Below are positions 1 to 6,558 of a stretch of DNA of 18,462 nucleotides, in pieces. The notes under the pieces were generated by a model, which saw only the letters and a list, made by a program, of their open reading frames with translations, had not been told where the DNA came from and made no database searches. The DNA lies in contig JBPBQZ010000046.1 in NCBI GenBank assembly GCA_050955105.1, positions 1 through 18,462 on the forward strand, read 5' to 3'. How positions within the stretch are numbered: position 1 is the stretch's first letter; every line of letters starts with the position of its first letter. The position numbers and the translations under genes were made by a program. Origin of the DNA: JBPBQZ01 sp050955105 (GTDB taxonomy: Bacteria; Pseudomonadota; Gammaproteobacteria; Burkholderiales; Burkholderiaceae).

Positions 1-122
1 TCTTGAGCATTCTTTTGCTCAATCTGAGTTATCGGAGCTTCTTTGATAGGAGGAGGTTTCGAGACAGTTGCACAAGCACAAAGCACGGCCGCACACGCGC
101 CCGCAGCCATAAAAGTTTTCAT
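1..122 (-). CDS. N-terminal fragment of a small lipoprotein, cut by the window edge
   Basis: Reading the minus strand from the ATG at 122 gives 40 residues that run off the left edge without a stop. They begin MKTFMAAGACAAVLCACATV, a short hydrophobic signal peptide with a lipobox-like L-C-A-C (Cys16 as the putative lipidated residue), followed by a hydrophilic, proline-containing stretch (SKPPPIKEAP). An in-frame TGA lies three codons upstream of the ATG, so the start is either this ATG or the one at 110. The ATG overlaps, as ATGA, the stop of a 24-codon open stretch (119-193) ending NAEMWDDQKLDDRG, which looks like the tail of a gene whose 5' part is missing. Small lipoproteins like this occur in conjugation and lysis loci, but too little is visible to assign a function. 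Confidence 0.6.
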   Translation of the reverse strand, partial: MKTFMAAGACAAVLCACATVSKPPPIKEAPITQIEQKNAQ

Positions 123-658
123 CCCCGGTCATCCAGTTTTTGGTCGTCCCACATCTCGGCATTCTTGATCAGAGCAATGTCCGAGTTATCGTTTTATTGT
201 CAGCTATTCACAGAATTTCATCGAAACTAATATGGATAGCGAAATACATATCAGCAGGTGATGCGCGGACCACATATCGCTTTCGATTACCGAAATTCGG
301 GAAGTAATGTAACACAATGCATACTGAAAAAATGCGTGCTGAAGAGATACTGGATGTCTCGACGCCTAGAAATCCGGCGCGCTAAGTGCTTCCCCTAGGA
401 ATATCATCAGATCCCGACGCGTGCAGCCTAGCCGAATCAATCGCGCACAATGCCACTAGCCGGAATTGGAATTTGGTGAAGTGAATAGAAGGTGAGCCGA
501 ATGCACGACAGTCCCGAATACGCTTCTTGTGTTTCCGATTCGCTCGGATGTGACTAACGGTCGTTGGTCAACCAGCCGATTCGTGATCCGGCAACACTAA
601 TGGAGACCCGGTTGGCATGCTATTCTTGGCCCCTTAAACAAGCGCTCAAACCAAGACA
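123..658. other. Low-GC stretch without a credible gene
   Basis: No open frame here looks like a real protein. A 75-codon plus-strand frame at 3-230 is rich in Arg, Ser and Phe and lies antisense to the lipoprotein signal peptide, so it is not credible. A hand count gives about 40% GC over 181-360, against 67% over 721-780 in the next gene. The last 50 bases should hold the promoter of the dehydrogenase gene. An imperfect dyad sits at 286-308. I see no tRNA, insertion-sequence end or clear terminator. Confidence 0.6.
612..640 (+). promoter_or_regulatory. Weak candidate sigma-70 promoter of the paaH-like gene
   Basis: TTGGCA at 612-617 resembles a -35 box. TAAACA at 635-640, 17 bases further on, is a poor -10 box (three of six consensus bases). 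Transcription would start near 647, leaving a leader of about a dozen bases before the ATG at 659, and no strong Shine-Dalgarno sequence is present. The evidence is position and partial matches only. Confidence 0.25.
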
Positions 659-2188
659 ATGATATCTGCAGATTTCGAGATAAATTGCGTCGGCATCGTC
701 GGCGCAGGAGCAATGGGACGCGGCATCGCACAGATCGCCGCGCAGGCAGGCTTGCAGGTTCGCTTGTTCGACCTGGCAGCCGCCGCGGTGAAGGCGGCGC
801 AGGATAACCTCGCCGAGACGCTGGGCAAGCTCGCAGCCAAAGGCAAGTTGACCGACGCTCAGGTGCAGGAAACGCTGGCGCGCATCAGCGGTTGCGGCAC
901 GCTGCAAGAACTCGCCGGCTGCGATCTGGTAATCGAAGCAGTCGTCGAAAAGCTCGAGGTCAAGCGCGATCTTTTCAAGCAGCTCGAAGCAGTGGTCGGC
1001 GACGCTTGCATCCTTGTCTCGAATACCTCATCGCTGTCGATCACCGCGATTGCCGCAGTGTGTGCCCAGCCTGGACGCATCGCCGGTTATCACTTCTTCA
1101 ATCCGGTGCCGCTGATGAAGGTCGTCGAGGTCATCGACGGCGCCCGCACCGATGCGACTACCGGCGAGGCATTGACGCGTCTGGCGCGGCGCATGGGCCA
1201 TACACCCGTGCGCGCGAAGGATATGCCCGGCTTCATCGTCAACCACGCCGGGCGCGGCATGAACACCGAAGGCCTGCGCGTCGCACAGGAAGGTGTGGCC
1301 GACTTTGCGGATATCGATCGCGTGATGCGCGAACAGGCTGGCTTCAGGCTGGGCCCGTTTGAATTGATGGACCTGACCGCACTCGACGTTTCGCACCCGG
1401 TGATGGAATCCATTTATCACCAGTTTTACGAAGAAGCGCGCTTCCGCCCATCACCGATTACCGCGCAACGTCTGGCTGGTGGGTTGCTGGGCCGCAAGAC
1501 TGGTGAAGGCTTCTACGTCTATCGCGACGGCAAACAGCAAGTGCCCCCCGAAGCGGAGATCTCGGGTACGCTGCCGTCCAGCGTCTGGATCAGTCCCGAA
1601 ATTGCCGGCGCGCATGATGAACTCGTCGCGCTGGCAAAAGCCGCCGGCGTCACCATCGAGAGCGGCGCCGCGCCATCGGCAACGGCGCTTATTCTCGTCA
1701 CACCGCTGGGCTTCGATGCAACCCATGCCGCCGTCACGCAGGGGCTCGAGCCAACCCGTACGGTGGCGGTCGACACGCTGTTCCCGCTTGCCGGCGCGCG
1801 GCGCCGCACCGTCATGACGACGCCCGCTACGCTTGCCGCGCATCGCGACGCGGCGCGTGCGCTGCTCGCTCACGACGGTGTGGCCGTCACGGCGATCCGC
1901 GATTCGGGCGGCTTCATCGCGCAGCGCATCGTGGCGAGCATCGTCAACATTGCCAGCGAGATTGCTCAACAACGCATCGCTTCGCCGCAAGACATCGATC
2001 TCGCGGTCACGCTCGGCCTTGGCTATCCGCAAGGCCCGCTGGCGCTGGGCGATTCGCTGGGTGCTTCGCGCATCCTCACGGTGCTGACGAATCTGACGAC
2101 GCTGTATAGCGACCCGCGTTATCGCCCGTCGCTTTGGCTGGCCCGTCGCGCCGCGCTCGGCTTGTCGCTATTGACCGAAGAGAACTGA
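659..2188 (+). CDS. paaH: 3-hydroxyacyl-CoA dehydrogenase, two-domain PaaH type
   Basis: This 509-residue protein should oxidise a 3-hydroxyacyl-CoA to the 3-oxoacyl-CoA with NAD+, in beta-oxidation or the late steps of phenylacetate degradation. The Rossmann glycine motif GAGAMG is at residues 15-20. The family's catalytic His-Glu pair is visible as His145 (in GYHFFNPVP) and Glu157 (in KVVEV). GFIVNH at 191-196 opens the first C-terminal dimerisation domain, which ends near LGRKTGEGFYVY (about 287-298). A second, diverged copy of that domain covers roughly 415-505 (DSGGFIAQR, GYPQGPLALGD). The length of about 510 residues and the doubled C-terminal domain fit the PaaH/PaaC group rather than the short FadB2-type enzymes. 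The start is the first ATG giving a normal N-terminus, although the ribosome binding site is weak. The crotonase-fold gene follows 48 bases later, probably co-transcribed. The family is secure; the true substrate is inferred. Confidence 0.93.
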   Translation: MISADFEINCVGIVGAGAMGRGIAQIAAQAGLQVRLFDLAAAAVKAAQDNLAETLGKLAAKGKLTDAQVQETLARISGCGTLQELAGCDLVIEAVVEKLEVKRDLFKQLEAVVGDACILVSNTSSLSITAIAAVCAQPGRIAGYHFFNPVPLMKVVEVIDGARTDATTGEALTRLARRMGHTPVRAKDMPGFIVNHAGRGMNTEGLRVAQEGVADFADIDRVMREQAGFRLGPFELMDLTALDVSHPVMESIYHQFYEEARFRPSPITAQRLAGGLLGRKTGEGFYVYRDGKQQVPPEAEISGTLPSSVWISPEIAGAHDELVALAKAAGVTIESGAAPSATALILVTPLGFDATHAAVTQGLEPTRTVAVDTLFPLAGARRRTVMTTPATLAAHRDAARALLAHDGVAVTAIRDSGGFIAQRIVASIVNIASEIAQQRIASPQDIDLAVTLGLGYPQGPLALGDSLGASRILTVLTNLTTLYSDPRYRPSLWLARRAALGLSLLTEEN

Positions 2189-2236
2189 GCCTGCGGGCTC
2201 TTTGCAACCGAACCGAGCCATAAGCCAAGGCTGCCC

Positions 2237-3016
2237 ATGACCGCCGAACTACTCGCCACGCGCCAGGACGAAACCCTGGTGCTGACTCTATCGAATCCGG
2301 GCGCCCGCAATGCGCTCTATCCCGATATGTTCGCCGCGGGCATCGAGGCGGTCGATTCGGCTGAACGCGATCCGTCGATTCGCGCGGTGGTGGTCACGGG
2401 TGCCGACCATTTCTTCTGCGCAGGCGGCGATCTGCATTGGCTGCTCGGTCAGCGCGCGAAAGATGCCAAGGCGCAAACGCAGGCGATCGAACTGTTCGGC
2501 AATTGGGTGGCTTCGCTGAAGGCTTTGTCGAAGCCGGCGATCGCTGCCGTGGACGGTGCGGCGGCCGGCGGCGGCTTTGCGCTGGCGCTGGCGTGTGACT
2601 TGATCGTAGCGGGCGACAATGCCCGCTTCATGACGGCCTACGCGCAGATCGGCCTGACACCCGACGGTGGCAGCTCGTGGCTGCTGCCGCGCGCCTTGCC
2701 GTCGCAACTGGCGCTCGAACTGCTGCTCGAAGGTAAAGGTGTCGATGCCACGCGTTTGTATCAACTCGGGGTGGTGAACCGGCTGGTGCGGCCGGGCACT
2801 GCACTGGAAACCGCGCTCGAGTGGGCGCGCGAGTTGTCGCGTCTGTCGCCAGAAGTTACGCGGCGCGTGAAGCGTCTGGTCGACCAGTCGTCGACGCTCG
2901 AATTCGGCGCACATCTGGTGGTCGAGACCGATGAGTTCGTGACGTCGTTACGGCACCGCGACTCGCAGGAAGGCATCACCGCGTTTCTCGAAAAACGCGC
3001 GCCGCGCTACAAGTAG
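2237..3016 (+). CDS. Crotonase-fold enzyme, PaaG-like isomerase / alternative-type oxepin-CoA hydrolase
   Basis: A 259-residue member of the enoyl-CoA hydratase/isomerase superfamily. The two oxyanion-hole segments are FCAGGD (60-65) and GAAAGGGF (107-114). The two catalytic glutamates of classical enoyl-CoA hydratase are not in their usual places: GGGCELA is replaced by GGGFALA, and the second position falls in FMTAYAQIG. Asp143 in TPDGGSS matches the catalytic Asp of PaaG-type isomerases. The protein therefore probably isomerises or ring-opens a CoA thioester rather than simply hydrating an enoyl-CoA. It resembles proteins annotated in Burkholderia as oxepin-CoA hydrolase, alternative type; that match is from memory. 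An AAGG Shine-Dalgarno at 2227-2230 lies six bases before the ATG. It follows the dehydrogenase in the same direction and runs convergently into the diacylglycerol kinase gene. Confidence 0.88.
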   Translation: MTAELLATRQDETLVLTLSNPGARNALYPDMFAAGIEAVDSAERDPSIRAVVVTGADHFFCAGGDLHWLLGQRAKDAKAQTQAIELFGNWVASLKALSKPAIAAVDGAAAGGGFALALACDLIVAGDNARFMTAYAQIGLTPDGGSSWLLPRALPSQLALELLLEGKGVDATRLYQLGVVNRLVRPGTALETALEWARELSRLSPEVTRRVKRLVDQSSTLEFGAHLVVETDEFVTSLRHRDSQEGITAFLEKRAPRYK

Positions 3017-3022
3017 CGCGCA

Positions 3023-3042
3023 CTGCAGCCCTAGCGCTGCAG
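3023..3042. terminator. Possible bidirectional hairpin between convergent genes
   Basis: CTGCAGC at 3023-3029 and GCTGCAG at 3036-3042 can form a 7-bp stem with a 6-base loop. It lies in the 14-base gap between the convergent crotonase and kinase genes and covers the kinase stop codon. There is no T tract on either side, so intrinsic termination is uncertain. Confidence 0.3.
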
Positions 3043-3777
3043 CCATTTCAAGATATGCGGGGTCAGCAACACCGTCCATGTCATCAGGCACAGCAGCAGC
3101 GCCACCATCACCGCGGCGCTGCCAAGGTCTTTGGCGCGCCGCGATAACTCGTGATGCGCCAGAGAGATCCGATCAATCGCCGCCTCGACGCTCGAATTGA
3201 GCAGCTCGACAATCAGCACCAGCAATACCGAGCCGAGCAACAACACGCGCTCAACACCCGGCACCGGCAGCAGCGCGCCGATCGGCAGCATGATCGCCGA
3301 CAGCGACAGCTCCTGGCGAAATGCGCTCTCGGTGAGGACGGCGATCTGAAAGCCGCTCAAGGAATTCCGCAGCGCATGCCAGGCACGTGTCAGGCCCCGA
3401 TTCACCTTGTAGGGATTGTGCGGTAGCGCGGCGCCCTCGTCCGCTGCGGGGGTGCCATCTGCGGCGAGCTTTGCGGTAGCCTTGGGGCCGCGGTCTCGCG
3501 TCGCTGTGCTTCCTGTCGGCGTGCTTCGTGTCGGCGTGCTTCCTGTCGCGAAGTCTGCTGCCGCTGTGTCTGCTGCCGCTGTGTCTGCCGCGATTTTTTC
3601 AGTCGCCATGTTTGCTGCGACGCTAACGTCTTTAGCGATGCCGCCCGAGCACCCGGCATCGCCCGCGTCCGCTGTTGGCTCGACGTTCACCGTCTTGGCG
3701 CCCACGCGCCCCGCCACACCCTCGGCCGTCTTCATCGGCGCATCGAACAGCGCGCGCACGCTATCAGGCGGCGACAT
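3031..3777 (-). CDS. dgkA: Diacylglycerol kinase (DgkA family) with long low-complexity N-terminal extension
   Basis: The last 128 residues are a typical DgkA integral-membrane kinase, which phosphorylates diacylglycerol to phosphatidic acid with ATP. Diagnostic segments are ESAFRQE (about 150-156), VELLNSSVEAAIDRI (about 190-204) and HELSRRAKDLGSAAV, with three hydrophobic helices. Counted from the ATG at 3777 the protein has 248 residues, about twice a bare DgkA. The extra 120 residues are rich in Ala, Thr, Asp and Ser and contain two sets of 5-residue repeats coded by 15-base DNA repeats (3500-3594). The start is uncertain: 3777 overlaps the glycosyltransferase stop by 14 bases, and 3735 and 3609 are other in-frame ATGs. 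None has a clear Shine-Dalgarno, so translational coupling is likely. It is the last gene of a three-gene lipid operon. Confidence 0.85.
   Translation of the reverse strand: MSPPDSVRALFDAPMKTAEGVAGRVGAKTVNVEPTADAGDAGCSGGIAKDVSVAANMATEKIAADTAAADTAAADFATGSTPTRSTPTGSTATRDRGPKATAKLAADGTPAADEGAALPHNPYKVNRGLTRAWHALRNSLSGFQIAVLTESAFRQELSLSAIMLPIGALLPVPGVERVLLLGSVLLVLIVELLNSSVEAAIDRISLAHHELSRRAKDLGSAAVMVALLLCLMTWTVLLTPHILKWLQR
3500..3594. repeat. Two adjacent 15-bp tandem repeat tracts inside dgkA
   Basis: On the plus strand, 3500-3514, 3515-3529 and 3530-3544 are three near-identical 15-base units (pattern GTCGGCGTGCTTCCT). They are followed at 3553-3567 and 3568-3582 by two identical 15-base units (GTCTGCTGCCGCTGT) and a partial third to about 3594. 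Because the unit is a multiple of three, copy-number change would add or remove five residues without breaking the frame. The encoded peptides are STPTR/STPTG/STATR and AADTA-type repeats. Confidence 0.85.
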
Positions 3778-4795
3778 CGACAGCCGGCGACGACGGCGCC
3801 GCAACCGGGCACAAGTGCGCGGCGAATTGCTCGGAGGCGGCACGCCACGAGAAGCGTTCGGCCCAAGCGCGCGCGTCCGCCCGATCGATCTTCAGCGCAT
3901 CCAGGCAAGCCGTGCGCAGATCCTCATGCATCGCACCGGCGCCGCCCTGCCCCAGCACGTCAATCGGCCCGGTTACCGGATAGGCCGCCACTGGCAAGCC
4001 GCAGGCAAGCGCTTCGAGCAGTACCAGACCGAAGGTATCGGTGCGGCTCGGAAACACAAATACATCGGCCGACCCATAAACCTGCGCCAGTTCATCCTGC
4101 TTCAACACCCCCAGATAATTCACTTCCGGATAGCGTGCCTGCAGCATCGCTAGATGCGGCCCTTCGCCCGCCACCCATTTCGAGCCCGGCAGGTCGAGTT
4201 TCAAGAAAGCCTCGACGTTCTTCTCCAACGCCACGCGACCCACGTAGAGAAAGATCGGCGGCTTGGTATCGAGCACGCGCTCAGTCGTCGGTTTGAAAAT
4301 ATCGAGATCGACGCCACGCGACCACAGCACCACGTTCTTGAAGCCGTAGCTCTGCAACACTTGTTTCACTGCCGGCGTCGGCGTCATCACCGCCTGCGAG
4401 CTGCCATGGAACCAGCGCAGGAAGCGATAGCTCACGCTCACCGGCAAACCAAAGCGCAATGCCACATATTCAGGAAAGCGTGTGTGAAACGCCGTGGTGA
4501 ACGGCAGGCCACGCCGTCTGGCATGCGCCCGCGCCGCCAATCCGAGCGGGCCTTCGGTAGCGATGTGCAGGGCATCGGGGGCGAACCCATCGATGCGCTG
4601 CGCCACCTTGCGGCCCGGTAGCAGCGACAGCCGAATTTCAGGATAGGTCGGGCAGGGAATGGTGCGGAATTCCAACGGCGTCAGATAATCGACTTCGTGA
4701 CCCATCCCCTGCAATTCGTGGCGCGTGTTCTTCAGCGTGCGTACCACGCCGTTGACCTGCGGTTCCCAAGCATCGGTGACAACCATAACTTTCAT
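3764..4795 (-). CDS. GT4 glycosyltransferase, Agt-like (probable diacylglycerol glycosyltransferase)
   Basis: A 343-residue GT-B fold glycosyltransferase of family GT4. The N-terminal acceptor domain starts MKVMVVTDAWEPQVNGVVRTL and contains AFHTRFPEYV. The nucleotide-sugar domain has RGVDLDIF, YVGRVALEKN and PSRTDTFGLVLLEA; the usual E-x7-E donor motif is present as D-x7-E. The start is set by a strong AAGGAG five bases before the ATG at 4795. A GTG at 4801 is in frame but falls inside that ribosome binding site. The gene begins two bases past the upstream phosphoesterase stop and overlaps dgkA. Proteins of this type next to PlcP are called Agt and add a sugar to diacylglycerol, making glycolipids under phosphate limitation. 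Alternatives are an alpha-mannosyltransferase or another lipid glycosyltransferase. The family is firm; the acceptor is inferred from context. Confidence 0.88.
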   Translation of the reverse strand: MKVMVVTDAWEPQVNGVVRTLKNTRHELQGMGHEVDYLTPLEFRTIPCPTYPEIRLSLLPGRKVAQRIDGFAPDALHIATEGPLGLAARAHARRRGLPFTTAFHTRFPEYVALRFGLPVSVSYRFLRWFHGSSQAVMTPTPAVKQVLQSYGFKNVVLWSRGVDLDIFKPTTERVLDTKPPIFLYVGRVALEKNVEAFLKLDLPGSKWVAGEGPHLAMLQARYPEVNYLGVLKQDELAQVYGSADVFVFPSRTDTFGLVLLEALACGLPVAAYPVTGPIDVLGQGGAGAMHEDLRTACLDALKIDRADARAWAERFSWRAASEQFAAHLCPVAAPSSPAVDVAA

Positions 4796-4806
4796 CTTCA
4801 CTCCTT
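4796..4806 (-). promoter_or_regulatory. Strong ribosome binding site that decides the GT4 start
   Basis: The minus strand reads AAGGAG, then TGAAG, then ATG (4795-4793). The AAGGAG lies within the last codons of the phosphoesterase gene, and its stop TGA (4800-4798) falls in the spacer. This favours the ATG at 4795 over the GTG at 4801 and implies coupled translation. Confidence 0.75.
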
Positions 4807-5772
4807 GATGAGACTAGCGCCCGCGGTGGCCGACTGTGGCGCAGCCGCGCCCTGACGCGTGCCAAGCAACTCGGTCCAATAGACCAGCTTCAACTCACCC
4901 TCCATGGTCTCCACCAGGGCCGACAAGCTTTCGACCCAGTCGCCATCGTTGCAATACAGCGTGCCGTCGATGCGACGGATCTCGGGTTGATGAATGTGTC
5001 CGCATACCACGCCGTCACAGCCGCGCCGACGCGCTTCTTCGGTCATCACCGTCTCGAAGGAATTGATGAACTTCACTGCGTTTTTCACGCGATGCTTCAA
5101 ATATTGAGACAGCGACCAGTAGGGAAAGCCGAAGCGCGCGCGCACGCGGTTGAACCAGCGATTGAGGAACAACGCGAAGGTATAGAGCGTGTCGCCGACG
5201 TAGGCCAGCCAGCGCGCGTGCATCATGATCGCGTCGAACAAGTCGCCGTGAACCACCCACAGGCGCTCGCCGCCAAGCGTGGTGTGAAAGGCTTCCTCGC
5301 AGACCTCGATGTCGCCGAAGGTCAATCCACAAAACTGTCGCGCCGCTTCATCATGATTGCCGGGCACGTAGAACACGCGCGTACCTTTGCGCACCTTGCG
5401 CAAGACCTTTTGCACGACATCGTTGTGGCTTTGCGGCCAGTGCCAGCCGCGACGCAATTGCCAGCCGTCGATGATGTCGCCGATCAGGTACAGATATTCG
5501 GAATCGTTGTGGCGCAGGAAATCGAGCAGGTAGTCGGCTTGGCAGCCGCTGGTGCCCAGATGGATGTCGGACAGCCAGATGGTGCGGTAGCGATGTGAGG
5601 CCACTTCGTCGGGCGTTTCGTGTGCCCAGGCGCCGCGCGTTACGGGGGTGGCGGGAGGTATGGGAAGGAACGACGGCGGCAGCGCGGCTTCGCGCACGGC
5701 TTTCTTCAGGGAGGCGGCGGACTGCGGGGTCGCTTGCGGCATGGCGTGGTCGTCGGCCTGATGGCGATGCAT
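4798..5772 (-). CDS. plcP: PlcP-type calcineurin-like metallophosphoesterase (UDP-2,3-diacylglucosamine hydrolase-like family)
   Basis: A 324-residue dimetal phosphoesterase. All metal-ligand motifs are visible: Asp69 and His71 (LSDIHLG), Asp99 (GDIIDGW), GNHD at 138-141, HGD at 175-177 and GHIH at 258-261. The segments GCQADYLLDFLR, WPQSHNDVVQKVLRKVRKGT and YWSLSQYLKHRVKNAV match, from memory, rhizobial PlcP, a phosphate-starvation phospholipase C that splits phospholipids into diacylglycerol and a phosphorylated head group. Databases often label the family UDP-2,3-diacylglucosamine diphosphatase, so an LpxH-like role is the main alternative. The glycosyltransferase and diacylglycerol kinase downstream favour PlcP. 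The start is ATG 5772 or ATG 5742; neither has a clear ribosome binding site. The first 50 residues are low in conserved features, with no obvious signal peptide. A candidate PhoB box array begins 20 bases upstream of 5772. Confidence 0.88.
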   Translation of the reverse strand: MHRHQADDHAMPQATPQSAASLKKAVREAALPPSFLPIPPATPVTRGAWAHETPDEVASHRYRTIWLSDIHLGTSGCQADYLLDFLRHNDSEYLYLIGDIIDGWQLRRGWHWPQSHNDVVQKVLRKVRKGTRVFYVPGNHDEAARQFCGLTFGDIEVCEEAFHTTLGGERLWVVHGDLFDAIMMHARWLAYVGDTLYTFALFLNRWFNRVRARFGFPYWSLSQYLKHRVKNAVKFINSFETVMTEEARRRGCDGVVCGHIHQPEIRRIDGTLYCNDGDWVESLSALVETMEGELKLVYWTELLGTRQGAAAPQSATAGASLIKE

Positions 5773-5791
5773 GCCATTTCGCCAGCCACGC

Positions 5792-5831
5792 GTGACCTGG
5801 TCGTGACTTTACGATGATTGTCTTATGACAG
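5792..5831 (-). promoter_or_regulatory. Candidate PhoB box array upstream of the plcP-like operon
   Basis: On the minus strand four 7-mers follow each other exactly 11 bases apart: CTGTCAT (5831-5825), CAATCAT (5820-5814), AAGTCAC (5809-5803) and AGGTCAC (5798-5792). PhoB is known to bind CTGTCAT-like direct repeats with an 11-bp period. The first unit is a perfect match and the others match five of seven positions. The array sits just before the phosphoesterase gene. No good -10 box is visible, and if the proximal pair is used the true start may be the ATG at 5742. The first two units also form a dyad, so another regulator is possible. Confidence 0.5.
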
Positions 5832-5926
5832 TCATCAAAGTCGAGAAGCGTTATTGGACGTCTATGTTGCGCACCGTGATGGCGCGCCGAACCAGCGCCT
5901 GGATACTGCGCCGGTGTCGCATCGCC

Positions 5927-6505
5927 CTACTGCAGGGTTTCCTTCAACGCCGCAGGCATCGGCAAGCTCATGACCTCGATGCCCTCGTCGGCCAGCGACT
6001 GCGTCTCTTCCAGGCTGGCCACGCCGCGAATCGGCCGCGCCGGCGCTTCGTTGTAATGGATGCGACGCGCCTCTTCGGCGAATTGCTCGCCGACGTTTTC
6101 TGTTTGCGCCAACACTTCGCGCACCGCGCGCAGCCAACTGGCCTGCTGCGCTGCGGTGGGCCCGGCGCCGAGCGCCGCTGCGCCGGCCTGCACAGCGCTG
6201 GATTGCGGTGCCTCGCCCGGCTCGCTTTGACGATGCTCGTTGTGCGGTTCGCGCTGCCCCGCTGCGTGGCGCGCGCGTTGCTCGCGCTCACGTTCGCCAA
6301 GCGCCGCCTGCCGGCCGGACACTGCGGCATTTGACGATGACAACAGGTTCAAATGCGGTGCCGACGGCATCTTCACGACTTCGGTCGATTCGCAGATTGG
6401 GCATGCCAACAGGCGCCGCGCGCTTTGCGTTTCGAAATCGCCCTCGGCCCCGAACCATCCTTCGAAGCGATGCCCCTGCTCACAACATAAGTCGAATACT
6501 TTCAT
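5927..6505 (-). CDS. DUF1178 family protein, putative zinc-binding
   Basis: A 192-residue protein of the DUF1178 family, whose function is unknown. The start MKVFDLCCEQGHRFEGWF is the characteristic N-terminus, so I use the ATG at 6505 and not an in-frame upstream codon at 6670 that lies inside the NUDIX gene. Cys7/Cys8 with His12 and the pair CPIC (Cys35, Cys38) look like a small zinc-ribbon-like site. The middle (about 55-120) is low-complexity, rich in Ala, Gln and Arg. The conserved C-terminal block includes ENVGEQFAEEARRIHYNEAPARPIRG. It is the last gene of the nuo-direction cluster, 53 bases after the NUDIX gene. I saw no terminator after it, so some transcription may read on into the plcP-like operon. 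Confidence 0.85.
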   Translation of the reverse strand: MKVFDLCCEQGHRFEGWFGAEGDFETQSARRLLACPICESTEVVKMPSAPHLNLLSSSNAAVSGRQAALGEREREQRARHAAGQREPHNEHRQSEPGEAPQSSAVQAGAAALGAGPTAAQQASWLRAVREVLAQTENVGEQFAEEARRIHYNEAPARPIRGVASLEETQSLADEGIEVMSLPMPAALKETLQ

Positions 6506-6558
6506 CTGCGTTTGCCGTGCCGCGGACGGCGCTGCGGCCGTCTGGGCGGAAAAGCCGC

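Noticed and set aside
2187..2203. GAGCC-TGCG-GGCTC hairpin followed by TTT after the paaH-like gene
   Set aside because: Only a 5-bp stem and three Ts, overlapping the stop codon and followed by a co-directional gene; too weak to call a terminator.
5813..5836. Ten-base inverted repeat with TTAT loop as a terminator
   Set aside because: No T tract on either side; its sequence is better explained by two PhoB-like direct repeats that happen to form a dyad.
5825..6334. 169-codon plus-strand frame opposite DUF1178
   Set aside because: Antisense to a recognised family, with no domain and no ribosome binding site; it also starts within the candidate Pho box.
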